Source: Bacteroides sp. (GTDB taxonomy: Bacteria > Bacteroidota > Bacteroidia > Bacteroidales > Muribaculaceae). Taken from it: a DNA stretch of 64,000 nucleotides. Under the pieces are notes generated by a model. It was not told the origin of the DNA and did not search any database. It saw nothing but the letters and a program-made list of their open reading frames with translations. Shown one piece after another: positions 7,739-15,772 of the stretch. A program made the position numbers and the translations under genes. How positions within the stretch are numbered: position 1 is the stretch's first letter; each line of letters starts with the position of its first letter. The stretch is from positions 1 to 64,000 of the forward strand of contig JAAVCP010000029.1 of NCBI GenBank assembly GCA_014802265.1. The letters run 5' to 3'.

Positions 7739-8551
7739 TCAGTTATTTACCTTTGAATAAGAACGTTTAGTATTCTTATAAATGCGTTTCCCGGCATATC
7801 CGGTAATGAGAATTATAATTAAGGGAAGAATATAGACATACATATTCGCAAGGATATAGTTAGTATGGCTATCGCGTCCCATTTTTATAAGATAGTTCAC
7901 TACATAATTAAATATGGCTTCGATGGTCATGCCAGTGTATGTGACTTTACGTTCAAGATAAGTCATTATACTATTATAAACCATATAGGCTTCTATTGAG
8001 ATTGGCAATAACATCAACAGTCTGCCATAATGGTTAATTTTCCATAGCTTAGTTAGCATGATTATGATAAGGATAATTGCAGTTGCAGCGCAGATAATTG
8101 GTGCCATGTATTCACAGACATATACAGAGGCAGCCTTGTAGCTCCAGTCTGTGAACCACATTACTCCAAACAGCACTGCAACACATATCGCATATATCGG
8201 AAGACATAGCATCTCAAGTAAGAGTATGAAAGGATTCCTTGAAAATTGGGTAAGTTCCGGATACATATTAGCATTAAAATAACCATTATACAATTGTATG
8301 TTATCGCTTATAAAAAATACACCAACGACAAACAGTGCCAGTATATACAGAATAAAAGGGGAGAACAGGATAAGTATCCAAAGCCCTCCTTTAGTTGACC
8401 AGTTTACTTTTTTTCTGACAAGTAAAAGTAGAGGTGAGAAGACAAGCCATGTAGTAATCACAAGAATGGTGTCATGATTATTGGCATAAAATTTCTTGAT
8501 AGTTGAGAGGAGTGAGGTACAGGTAACGAGTTTGTCTTTAGAGGATTTCAT
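7739..8551 (-). CDS. Polytopic membrane protein of unknown function
   Basis: A 270-residue protein with about six to seven strongly hydrophobic segments, for example near residues 30-50, 55-80, 110-135, 150-172, 180-200 and 240-260. I recognise no family. It has its own clear promoter upstream (8646-8676) and could be the first gene of a short unit with the L,D-transpeptidase and YiiX-like genes. A transporter, enzyme or anchor role cannot be told apart from the sequence. Confidence 0.6.
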   Translation of the reverse strand: MKSSKDKLVTCTSLLSTIKKFYANNHDTILVITTWLVFSPLLLLVRKKVNWSTKGGLWILILFSPFILYILALFVVGVFFISDNIQLYNGYFNANMYPELTQFSRNPFILLLEMLCLPIYAICVAVLFGVMWFTDWSYKAASVYVCEYMAPIICAATAIILIIIMLTKLWKINHYGRLLMLLPISIEAYMVYNSIMTYLERKVTYTGMTIEAIFNYVVNYLIKMGRDSHTNYILANMYVYILPLIIILITGYAGKRIYKNTKRSYSKVNN

Positions 8552-8645
8552 ATCTTGATTATTTTTGAGGGTTAACGGACAGAAAGTCTATAATATCTAT
8601 ACCGGGAGAATAGGAATGTAAACTTTCACTTTATATGATATGGTG

Positions 8646-8676
8646 CAAAGTTACATACAATAACAAGAGTCTGCAA
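8646..8676 (-). promoter_or_regulatory. Promoter for the 270-aa membrane protein gene
   Basis: Minus-strand -7 box TAACTTTG (8653-8646) with TTG (8676-8674) exactly 20 bp upstream, a good match to the Bacteroidetes sigma-ABfr consensus. The predicted start is about 90 nt before ATG 8551. Confidence 0.7.
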
Positions 8677-8724
8677 AAATAGGGTAGATCCTTGTATGAA
8701 ATGTGGCTTTTGATGTATGAAAGA

Positions 8725-9672
8725 TTAATTGGCGTTACGGAAAACAAGGAGGGGAGCAGGTAAACTCTTGTCAGAATATTTGTTATATTTTTCTTTTGTT
8801 TCTTCCGGAACATGAGAGTTGCCGTCAGTATCACGATAGAATATGTAACTATTACCCCCGGTAAGGTATATGGCATCTACAAATCCATACTCCCGCAGGG
8901 CATCGGCAAAATCATACATTGACTCTTTATTATGCGTGACCACATAGTAAAGCTTACCATCGTTCATTCTTGCAATGGCGGCTCTTTCCACCTTACCGTG
9001 TAAATAGAATTCAGTTGGAAGGGTAGCATCACTCAGCATAAGATATTGGCGGAAAAAGGAACCACCGGTTTTTGTCATATAGTCTGCCATGCGATCACTA
9101 AGGGACACACCAATAACCGGTTTGCCATCTTTAGAGATTGCCATATAAGCGGCGCGAGACTTTCTTTCCTTTGCCTCTTTACGATTGCCACCAACCACCA
9201 GTGTGCCTATGTTAGCCCCATCGGGGTGATAGTCGCTGGAACGCATAAACAAAACGAGTGATTTGTCAGTGGTGTCCGGTAACTCATTTTCTAATGAGGC
9301 TCTAAGACCCTGCAAAGAGTAGAAATCCATCGGTACTCCCAAAACACTGTCGGTTGTCAATTCAGTACCGGTGGCAGAAGGGGAGAAGGGTTGTATAAGA
9401 AGCCTTATATTTTCTGAGTCACTTATACTTACCGGCATGCCGAGACTCATAAGATCGTATCTTTTCGTCCATAATATTGATCCTACGATGACTATGATTA
9501 CCAAAATAGTTGACAATATAATCAGTTTTCTTTTTGATTTCTTTGCAGGGGGCACAGTATTAGATTTGCGATCACCATATCGCTCAATGGTTATTACAGG
9601 CACATCTACAGGGCGGTTGTCAACAAAAGAATCATCGTTGACATCAATGGTCTTACCAGAATTATCGTTCAT
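8725..9672 (-). CDS. NAGPA-like (phosphodiester glycosidase family) single-pass membrane protein
   Basis: The protein has 315 residues: a polar N-terminal tail of about 48 residues, one transmembrane helix (IILSTILVIIVIVGSILW), then an extracytoplasmic domain. The C-terminal part, with YVVTHNKES, DFADALREYGFVDAIYLTGG and a following YIFYRD strand, resembles phosphodiester glycosidase (NAGPA, PF09992) domains, where a late LDGG/LTGG motif is typical. It overlaps the upstream LytTR gene by 11 bp, so it is translationally coupled to a DNA-binding regulator. The substrate is unknown. The domain call is moderate; the topology is clear. Confidence 0.6.
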   Translation of the reverse strand: MNDNSGKTIDVNDDSFVDNRPVDVPVITIERYGDRKSNTVPPAKKSKRKLIILSTILVIIVIVGSILWTKRYDLMSLGMPVSISDSENIRLLIQPFSPSATGTELTTDSVLGVPMDFYSLQGLRASLENELPDTTDKSLVLFMRSSDYHPDGANIGTLVVGGNRKEAKERKSRAAYMAISKDGKPVIGVSLSDRMADYMTKTGGSFFRQYLMLSDATLPTEFYLHGKVERAAIARMNDGKLYYVVTHNKESMYDFADALREYGFVDAIYLTGGNSYIFYRDTDGNSHVPEETKEKYNKYSDKSLPAPLLVFRNAN

Positions 9673-10030
9673 CGTATTCGGTCATTTCGTTTTTTAACGC
9701 TTTGAGAGCATCTTTACCAAGTTTTCCCATCCTTAATATAGGCACTTCCTTTGCAATGGTGTGTCCTCCGAATTTGATAGTTCTTTCCGGGATATTCACC
9801 ACACGCACATGACGTTTGTTGACAATGAGACTTCTTCCAACCCGTGTAAAAGTGTTGCTTTCAAGTTGACTGAAGTAGTCTTCAAAATAATGTAACTGAA
9901 AAGTCATGTTATGGGTAGAACCATTAGCAAGCATAAGGTCACAGTAGTTGCCGTCTGCCATGACATACACAATCTCATCAGCAGCTATCCTGACAATCTC
10001 TGAGGCGGTCGTGATTTTAAGATATTCCAT
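9662..10030 (-). CDS. Stand-alone LytTR-domain DNA-binding protein
   Basis: A 122-residue protein almost entirely covered by a LytTR domain: early EIVYVMADGNYCDL, middle FTRVGRSLIVNKRHV, late GGHTIAKEVPILR. There is no receiver domain, so activity is not set by a fused phosphorylation site. It overlaps the NAGPA-like membrane protein gene by 11 bp, so the pair probably forms a regulator plus membrane effector or sensor unit. Paired LytTR plus membrane-protein regulatory systems are known elsewhere; whether this pair works that way is inference. Confidence 0.8.
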   Translation of the reverse strand: MEYLKITTASEIVRIAADEIVYVMADGNYCDLMLANGSTHNMTFQLHYFEDYFSQLESNTFTRVGRSLIVNKRHVRVVNIPERTIKFGGHTIAKEVPILRMGKLGKDALKALKNEMTEYDER

Positions 10031-10112
10031 TTTGGAGAATTGTTTTAATTATAACGGCACACCAAAACCATATATTATTTTCAGTATTAAGCCAGGCTTT
10101 ACTAAGGAAACT

Positions 10113-10157
10113 AAAAAGCACAGACAGCGGCTGGAGTAATTGCTGTCTGTGCTTTTT
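10113..10157 (-). terminator. Intrinsic terminator after the small secreted protein gene
   Basis: AAAAAGCACAGACAGC (10113-10128) pairs perfectly with GCTGTCTGTGCTTTTT (10142-10157), giving a long stem with A/T flanks. It lies 22 bp beyond the stop of the 10179-10556 gene and separates it from the LytTR unit. Confidence 0.85.
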
Positions 10158-10178
10158 CAGTTAGTGGTAAAGTTTTTC

Positions 10179-10556
10179 TCAGAGATAAGTATTAACAAGG
10201 CTTTTGAATATTTTCAGTGCTTTTTCTATAGAACAGCGGAAAATTCGGTCGCCTTTAACCTCTGTCGCAAAGGAAAAAGAGGTTGAAGTGAGTTTGAGAA
10301 GATCATTCTCTGTGTAACCTTTAAGGTTATTGTCACTATATATTTCACAGAAGTCACCGACCTTTTTATAGTATATTGTCACTTCTTTGCCATCGTTGAG
10401 AGTGGCGATTTGTTTCACCACAAGCTCAGTGGGGATTGCGGCGAGAAGAGAGGAAACAGGCTGCTTGTCTGTTGAGGCAGCCACAGCTGTCATTGGAGAG
10501 AGGAGGGCGATGAATGCAACGGTTACACCGGCGAGAAAAATACGGAAACTTTTCAT
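10179..10556 (-). CDS. Small secreted protein of unknown function
   Basis: A 125-residue protein with a classic signal peptide (MKSFRIFLAGVTVAFIALL, cleavage likely after TAVAA). The mature part of about 98 residues has no family I recognise. It contains alternating strands such as KEVTIYYKKVGDFCEIYSD and a Lys-rich C-terminal helix. The gene is a single transcription unit with its own promoter (10596-10626) and a strong terminator (10113-10157). Periplasmic or surface location is likely. Confidence 0.65.
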   Translation of the reverse strand: MKSFRIFLAGVTVAFIALLSPMTAVAASTDKQPVSSLLAAIPTELVVKQIATLNDGKEVTIYYKKVGDFCEIYSDNNLKGYTENDLLKLTSTSFSFATEVKGDRIFRCSIEKALKIFKSLVNTYL

Positions 10557-10595
10557 AACTTATACTTTTTTAATGTCTTCAACTTAAAGACAGTG

Positions 10596-10626
10596 CAAAA
10601 TTACAAACTAAATATGCCGAGAGCAA
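10596..10626 (-). promoter_or_regulatory. Promoter for the small secreted protein gene
   Basis: Minus-strand TAATTTTG (10603-10596) and TTG (10626-10624) with 20-bp spacing. The predicted transcript begins about 30 nt before ATG 10556. Confidence 0.7.
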
Positions 10627-10703
10627 ATAATATTATACAGATTGTATGAGAGACCGTGTTTTACGTATGAACCGACAGGTGACATATATCAATAAATAAA
10701 AAA

Positions 10704-10741
10704 GTAGGAGATTTTACCTAAATATAAAGGAAATCTCCTAC
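10704..10741 (-). terminator. Terminator of the 52-aa gene
   Basis: GTAGGAGATTT (10704-10714) pairs with AAATCTCCTAC (10731-10741). On the minus strand the hairpin is followed by a T-run (TTTTTTATT). It is 63 bp beyond the stop codon of the small gene at 10804-10962. Confidence 0.7.
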
Positions 10742-10803
10742 AATTAAATTTTGAACTGCAAAATGGTATATTAATTCAGGGAGTAAATAGAGAAATTGAA
10801 TCA

Positions 10804-10962
10804 TCAGTTGACCACAAAAGAGGTGAGATCTGATTCCCCGCTATTGAAATATACCCTTGCAAACTGACGTATAAAAAGCAGAGTAGACGAGCGCGGTGTC
10901 TTAACAGAATTACCTTTAATGTCAGTTTTTAAGAATGTAGTAGAATCGTCTGCCATAGGCAT
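10804..10962 (-). CDS. Unlisted 52-aa basic protein
   Basis: Too short for the ORF track. From ATG 10962 (or the second ATG at 10956) the frame runs 52 codons to TGA at 10804. It begins MPMADDSTTFLKTDIKG and has a central KTPRSSTLLFIRQFARVY. Protein-like composition, its own downstream terminator and position in an otherwise empty gap support it. The Lys/Ser/Arg start followed by an amphipathic helix looks like a class of short conserved Bacteroidales proteins I have seen but cannot name. Function unknown. Confidence 0.55.
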   Translation of the reverse strand: MPMADDSTTFLKTDIKGNSVKTPRSSTLLFIRQFARVYFNSGESDLTSFVVN

Positions 10963-10989
10963 ACAGTTTTTAATAATTTAAATTTATTG

Positions 10990-11035
10990 GTTAAAAAATA
11001 TTTGCAGTGTCGTTTGCGACGCTACATCTATTAAA
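10990..11035. other. Short hairpin in the gap upstream of the 52-aa gene
   Basis: AGTGTCG/CGACGCT near 11005-11022 forms a 7-bp stem (one G-T pair) with a TTTG loop, followed on the minus strand by an AT-rich T-run. It could be a second terminator or part of the leader of the 52-aa gene. The rest of the gap to 11144 shows nothing else I can support. Confidence 0.35.
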
Positions 11036-11144
11036 CGTAAGAAACCAAAAAATTATTATACGGAAAAAATGAAAAAATGGTATAATTTTTAATTAATATT
11101 AATACGAAATATCTTAAAATAATGATGATCAGTATAGAAACAAC

Positions 11145-11178
11145 TGCACCCCAACAGAAGAAGACATGTTGGGGTGCA
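11145..11178 (-). terminator. Terminator after the ECF sigma factor gene
   Basis: TGCACCCCAACA (11145-11156) and TGTTGGGGTGCA (11167-11178) form a perfect 12-bp stem with a 10-nt loop. It lies about 90 bp beyond the sigma factor stop; the T-tract is weak (GTTGTTTC). Confidence 0.7.
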
Positions 11179-11267
11179 AAAGATATAAAAAGAAGTGAAA
11201 CAGTGCCGGCTCCGGTCTTTATCGGAACCACACACCGCAAGGTTGGCGTGATTCTATCCCGAATAAA

Positions 11268-11858
11268 TCAGAGAGTAAGAACGATGTCTTTCTCCGCAGC
11301 GATTCTTCTGAGGTTAAGGATAGCATATCGCATTCTGCCGAGTGCAGTATTTATGCTTACGCCGGTAGATTCAGCAATCTCCTTAAACGACATGTTCTGA
11401 TAGTATCTCATTCTCAGTACCTCTCTCTGAAGATGAGGTAGTTCATTGATAAGATATTTCACATCGTCACGGATCTGTTCTGAGATGATAGCATCTTCGA
11501 TGGTATCTTCACAGAGTTCCTTACGGTTGAGCACGTCCACATCGTCGAGGTCTGCACTCTGGAGGTTTTCAGATTTCTCCTGGCGGTAATAATCGATGAT
11601 GAGATTATGGGCTATGCGCGAAATCCATGCGGGAAATTTACCATTTTCAGTATACCTGCCCTGCTTGATTGTCAGGATAGCTTTTACGAAAGTTTCCTGA
11701 AATATGTCGTTGGCGATATCCTCGTTTTTAATAACACGGAGGATATAGTTATACACCTTATCCTGATGTCTTTTAAGGATGATGTCAAACGCCTCATTAT
11801 TGCCTTGCGCATAAGCCTTGACCAATTGCTCGTCGGTCATGCTTAAAGTATTTACCAT
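11268..11858 (-). CDS. ECF RNA polymerase sigma factor
   Basis: The protein has 196 residues. Sigma region 2 is seen in AFDIILKRHQDKVYNYILRV, DIFQETFVKA and WISRIAHNLIIDYYR. Sigma region 4 is seen in LPHLQREVLRMRYYQNMSFKEIAESTG and the following helix VSINTALGRMRYAILNLR. It should direct core polymerase to a stress- or envelope-type regulon. No anti-sigma gene lies next to it, which suggests control by another route. The gene has a near-consensus promoter (11932-11962) and a terminator, so it is a single-gene unit. The N-terminus MVNTLSMTDEQLV allows a second start at M7. Confidence 0.9.
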   Translation of the reverse strand: MVNTLSMTDEQLVKAYAQGNNEAFDIILKRHQDKVYNYILRVIKNEDIANDIFQETFVKAILTIKQGRYTENGKFPAWISRIAHNLIIDYYRQEKSENLQSADLDDVDVLNRKELCEDTIEDAIISEQIRDDVKYLINELPHLQREVLRMRYYQNMSFKEIAESTGVSINTALGRMRYAILNLRRIAAEKDIVLTL

Positions 11859-11931
11859 TCTTTTCTTTATTTTCGTTAAGTAGAATTAGTCGATAGGCAC
11901 GTGTTTAATGGGTTATTTTATTTTTACAATA

Positions 11932-11962
11932 CAAAAGTACACAAAAAACGAGCCATATCCAA
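11932..11962 (-). promoter_or_regulatory. Promoter for the ECF sigma factor gene
   Basis: Minus-strand TACTTTTG (11939-11932) with TTG (11962-11960) at 20-bp spacing. It looks like a primary-sigma promoter rather than an autoregulated ECF promoter. Confidence 0.7.
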
Positions 11963-12032
11963 AATTTTCACAAAATAAAAAGTATAAAAAATGTTAAAGA
12001 AACAATAATGAGAGTTTTTTTGAGTTTAATAT

Positions 12033-12875
12033 CTAACTTTTTTTAAATTTCACGGCGACCCAGTCATTCTCCTCTTTAATGTCGACAAGTTTAAGTCCAA
12101 AATTATTTGCCACTTTTTCAACTATAGGAATATCAACACGATAGAACCCACTAAGATACATAGTTCCGCCGATTTTTAAAGCCGCAGAATAAGATGATAT
12201 ATCAGATGTGATGACATTGCGGTTTATGTTGGCAAGAAAAAAGTCAGCCGGGGCAAGACTCTTAAGTTGCTCTGCATCACCGCATATCATTTCAATATCT
12301 GTGTGATTAAGATGTGTATTTTCTACGGCGTTTTCCCAGGCGAAGGGATCAATTTCAATTCCTGTCACTTTGTCTGCCCCTTTCATTTTGCACAGGATAG
12401 CCAGAATACCGGTACCGGTTCCCATGTCGATTACGCTTTTTCCTTTAAGGTCAGCTTCCAAAATGAAGCGCATCATGTTGCTTGTGGTGGCATGATGCCC
12501 TGTGCCAAAAGCCATCTTGGGATCAATCACTATGTCGTAGGGGGCAGCAGGGATATCTTTATGGAAAGAGGAATGGACCACACACTTATTGTCAACTATT
12601 ATGGGTTGGAAATAATGTTTTTCCCATTCTTCGTTCCAATCTTGTCCTTCAACCTTTTCTGCGGATAGGGTAAACTTGGTTTCTATAGGGAAATCAGTTA
12701 AAACCTCATCTACCGCTTTTTTATTATAGAGGTGATCCTGAATATATGCGATAAGTCCGGTTTCATCAGGAGTGAAAGACTCGAAGCCGATTTCTCCAAG
12801 GAAGGCGGCAACAAGATCTGTGATTGTCTCATTACAAGGGTTGGCATCAACCCTGAGTGCTATGTAGTCTTGCAT
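12033..12875 (-). CDS. prmA: Ribosomal protein L11 methyltransferase
   Basis: A 280-residue cytoplasmic class I SAM-dependent methyltransferase. The SAM-binding motif VIDMGTGTGILAI lies in the middle, preceded by MAFGTGHHATT, a signature of PrmA. The catalytic-site motif LANINRNVI follows near residue 215. An N-terminal domain of about 90 residues fits the L11-binding lobe. It trimethylates the N-terminus and lysines of ribosomal protein L11. It is a single gene with a promoter at 12898-12927; no terminator was seen before the sigma factor region. Confidence 0.92.
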   Translation of the reverse strand: MQDYIALRVDANPCNETITDLVAAFLGEIGFESFTPDETGLIAYIQDHLYNKKAVDEVLTDFPIETKFTLSAEKVEGQDWNEEWEKHYFQPIIVDNKCVVHSSFHKDIPAAPYDIVIDPKMAFGTGHHATTSNMMRFILEADLKGKSVIDMGTGTGILAILCKMKGADKVTGIEIDPFAWENAVENTHLNHTDIEMICGDAEQLKSLAPADFFLANINRNVITSDISSYSAALKIGGTMYLSGFYRVDIPIVEKVANNFGLKLVDIKEENDWVAVKFKKS

Positions 12876-12897
12876 TGATAACTTATTAAGTGATTTG

Positions 12898-12927
12898 CAA
12901 AATTAGATAATATTTATGAATTTTCAA
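12898..12927 (-). promoter_or_regulatory. Promoter for prmA
   Basis: Minus-strand TAATTTTG (12905-12898) with TTG (12927-12925) 19 bp upstream. The predicted start is about 15 nt before the ATG, a short leader. Confidence 0.6.
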
Positions 12928-13029
12928 AAGTAAAAAATTGAGTGTGCTGTCAGTGTTGTCTACAACTTTATTCCTCTAAGAATCGTTATTATGACAAACT
13001 ATATCTTATCTAAATATATATTCTAAATT

Positions 13030-14112
13030 ATGTCCAGACCGTTTACATTTGACAGGGTGGTGCGTATGGTGATAGCCATAGCCATAACTGTGGGAGCTAT
13101 TTGGGTGACCGGAATGTTAAAGAATGTGCTTCTACCATTTTGCCTCGCCTGTCTGCTGTCATATATAATGGAGCCTTTTGTTGAGTTTAATCAGAGGTTA
13201 TTGCGCCAGCGGGGTAGAGTGCTTGCTGTGTTCATAACTATTTTAGATGTGACAGCTATAATCGCAATATTGTTTTATTTCTTTACACCATTGGTAGTAA
13301 ATGAGATAACTCAAATGGAAGAAATGCTCAAGAAATATTCCACCCGTCATTTAACCATTCCGTTCCTACCGGAGAATATAACGGCAATAATTGAAAACAG
13401 ATTTAATATCACGCAGTTATTAGATGAGTTAGGCTCAGGGAAAGGTTCCGTGCTTTTGTCGAAGGGGCAAGATCTGGTGGCAAATACAGTTGAGTTTCTT
13501 CTTCATTCCATAGAATGGTTGCTAACCTTCATATATATAATTTTTATATTGCTGGATTATGATAAATTAGGAGACGGATTCAAATTGCTTGTGCCGGATA
13601 AGTATAAACCTACTGTTTTTCAGATAATGAACGACATAAAAGACAGCATGAACCGCTATTTCCGCAGCCAGTTATTAATTGCAAGTTTTGCAGCAGTATT
13701 TTATTGCATAGGCTTTTCAATAGTGGGATTGCCGATGGCAATAGTGATGGGGGTACTTGTAGGCGTACTTTATATGATTCCTTATTTCCAATATGTCACT
13801 CTGATTCCTGTTATCATTCTTTGCTTCATAACGTCATTAGACGGCAGCGTTGATTTCTGGACGATGTTGGGGGAGTGTTGCCTGGTCTATATGATAAGCC
13901 AGTGTATCTGCGACTACATACTTACACCTAAGATTATGGGAAAGTCATTAGGATTGAATCCGGCTATCATTCTTCTGTCATTGTCAATATGGGGTACCTT
14001 GCTGGGTATTATCGGTATGATTATCGCTCTTCCTCTCACTACACTTTGCCTGGCATACTATAAAAAAGTTATCATAGAACACAAGCCTATTTCCGCTCCG
14101 ACAGATATATAA
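13030..14112 (+). CDS. AI-2E family transporter (PerM/YdiK-like permease)
   Basis: A 360-residue inner-membrane protein with about eight hydrophobic segments. Paired helices at the N-terminus (VIAIAITVGAIWVTG, LPFCLACLLSYIMEPFVEF) are followed by a soluble stretch. The C-terminal block has VLVGVLYMIPYFQYVTLIP and ILLSLSIWGTLLGIIGMIIALPL, the most typical AI-2E_transport (UPF0118) features. The substrate is not known from sequence; family members have been linked to autoinducer or ion export. It is alone on the plus strand and ends at a terminator (14140-14171). Confidence 0.88.
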   Translation: MSRPFTFDRVVRMVIAIAITVGAIWVTGMLKNVLLPFCLACLLSYIMEPFVEFNQRLLRQRGRVLAVFITILDVTAIIAILFYFFTPLVVNEITQMEEMLKKYSTRHLTIPFLPENITAIIENRFNITQLLDELGSGKGSVLLSKGQDLVANTVEFLLHSIEWLLTFIYIIFILLDYDKLGDGFKLLVPDKYKPTVFQIMNDIKDSMNRYFRSQLLIASFAAVFYCIGFSIVGLPMAIVMGVLVGVLYMIPYFQYVTLIPVIILCFITSLDGSVDFWTMLGECCLVYMISQCICDYILTPKIMGKSLGLNPAIILLSLSIWGTLLGIIGMIIALPLTTLCLAYYKKVIIEHKPISAPTDI

Positions 14113-14139
14113 TTAAAATATCTACGATACGATAAGAGG

Positions 14140-14171
14140 AAGAGGGTGTATCAGAATTGATGCACCCTCTT
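14140..14171 (+). terminator. Terminator after the AI-2E-type transporter gene
   Basis: AAGAGGGTG (14140-14148) pairs with CACCCTCTT (14163-14171), with additional pairing inside the loop, followed by TACTTTAAT. It lies 28 bp after the stop. Confidence 0.75.
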
Positions 14172-14525
14172 TACTTTAATTTATATACAGCATAACTGAT
14201 ATATCAGCTGGCATATTCAAACTTGTACGTCATCTGCTTAAAATTGATTCAGCTGACGGGGAGCAATGAACCCGTGGATTAACTCACAGAGCGCAAGAGA
14301 AAGGCAGATGATATGGGTCAAGATTTACATAGCTTATGTGTCGGACATAAAAATCGTATTAAGCAGACGCAACAGGCAAAATTTATCTCATATAGGTAAT
14401 TATTTGATAGTCAGAATATTAATTAGAATAATTAAAACTCATACACCGAATTTTAAGGTATACTGATTATCAATACTATACTGGAATATTTTTAGACTGC
14501 GCAACATAAACGCAACAAAAAAGTG
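14172..14525. other. Gap downstream of the integrase with several inverted repeats
   Basis: No supported gene lies in this 354-bp gap (the 66-aa plus ORF has no recognisable content). It contains TCATCTGC (14230-14237) and GCAGATGA (14304-14311) as an inverted pair, with a smaller ACGGG/CCCGT hairpin between them. It borders the 3' end of a tyrosine recombinase gene, so attachment-site or element-end sequence is possible but unproven. Confidence 0.35.
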
Positions 14526-15671
14526 TCATAAAATATTAGGTATTTTACCAACAGCTTCCTGTTTGTTTTTATCCAGAAGTTTTGCATATATCTCAGTTGT
14601 CGCAAGTGATTTATGTCCCAAAAGTTTCTGAACCGTATGTATGTTCACATCAAGGGTCAGCAGCATCGTGGCAAACGTGTGGCGGGCGCAATGAAAAGTA
14701 ATGTGCTTCTGGATACCTGCTGACTTTATCCATGCCATAACATAGGAACGTGTATGCTGTACGGTTGTCAGATTAGTAAATACTGAAACCTTGTCTTTGC
14801 CTCTCTGATGTCCTATCATTGCAGCAGCTTGCGGAGTAAGGTCAAGATATTCCAGAGCCCTTGTTTTCTGTTGCTTGAAGACAAGCCTTGTATAGCCGTT
14901 CATCTCCTGAACATTGTCCCATTTTAGATTTACTATATCACTCCACCTTAATCCCGTCAGGCAGGAGAAGATAAAGGCATCACACACCTCTCTGTGAGGA
15001 GGCTTACACTTTGTGAGTTTCTTTAACTCATCAATGGTTAGAAATTCACGGGGGGCATAAGCCTCTTCAAAACCCTTAATTCCTAATGCCGGATTATGAT
15101 CCAGATAACCGTCTTTTAACGCACACCGAAAGATTGTCGTAAATTTGTTAAACAGCAATGCCTTAGTGCCTTCTGCCAATGATCTATTCAATGGGCAACG
15201 CTTATGTGAATCAATATCAAAAGCTTTAGAGTTATTCAGATAACTCTTGAATCCCTTGACCCAATCTTTTGTAATCTCATCAAGAAAAAGACTCTTGCCA
15301 GCAGAGTAGTCAATGACACGCCTCTTCATATTTCTCCAATGCTGCGAAGTAGTTTTCCCGGGTCTCTCTTTAATTAGCTTGTCGATGTAATCTGTGAGTA
15401 GGATCCTGCTTTTGCTATTATCCGTGCGTTTAAATCCGAGACGCTCATTCTGGAGTTCTAAAATACGCTGTGACTTAATAATCTCTGCCATACGCATTGT
15501 CTCCTTATCTTTAGCTGCCTCTTTACGCGATTTCCCACCTGTAATATACAACTTAAGATACTCCGTGTGTCTCACCCCATTTTGAGTAATGTCAAGATAC
15601 AGGGATTGGTTGCCGGATTTTCTCTTACGGCTTCTCAAGGTTACGAATACTCCTATGCTGTCTTTATCCAT
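14526..15671 (-). CDS. Tyrosine recombinase/integrase
   Basis: The protein has 381 residues: an N-terminal Arm-like DNA-binding part (SLYLDITQNGVRHTEYL), a SAM-like core-binding domain (about 105-205) and a C-terminal catalytic domain. Catalytic residues are visible: Arg in CLTGLRWSDIVNLKW, HxxR in HITFHCARHTFA, His in LLGHKSLATTEIYAK, and the nucleophile Tyr in that last segment. This is the Bacteroidetes conjugative-transposon/phage-type integrase class. It stands alone between an AI-2E-type transporter gene and prfC, with no cargo, relaxase or excisionase nearby. It may be a remnant element or a recombinase acting on a DNA switch elsewhere. Confidence 0.88.
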   Translation of the reverse strand: MDKDSIGVFVTLRSRKRKSGNQSLYLDITQNGVRHTEYLKLYITGGKSRKEAAKDKETMRMAEIIKSQRILELQNERLGFKRTDNSKSRILLTDYIDKLIKERPGKTTSQHWRNMKRRVIDYSAGKSLFLDEITKDWVKGFKSYLNNSKAFDIDSHKRCPLNRSLAEGTKALLFNKFTTIFRCALKDGYLDHNPALGIKGFEEAYAPREFLTIDELKKLTKCKPPHREVCDAFIFSCLTGLRWSDIVNLKWDNVQEMNGYTRLVFKQQKTRALEYLDLTPQAAAMIGHQRGKDKVSVFTNLTTVQHTRSYVMAWIKSAGIQKHITFHCARHTFATMLLTLDVNIHTVQKLLGHKSLATTEIYAKLLDKNKQEAVGKIPNIL

Positions 15672-15772
15672 AGTTCATATTATTTAATGATTTATCACGC
15701 TTGTTAAAAACGTAATAAGTCAATTATCTAATGATCCGAAAAATGATATATGGATAACATATTAACCATATC

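Noticed and set aside
11031-11240. 69-aa minus ORF between the sigma factor and the 52-aa gene
   Set aside because: It spans the sigma factor terminator hairpin, has low-complexity hydrophobic content and no start context.
14266-14466. 66-aa plus ORF downstream of the integrase
   Set aside because: No recognisable motif, opposite strand to the integrase, and it overlaps the inverted repeats; coding not supported.
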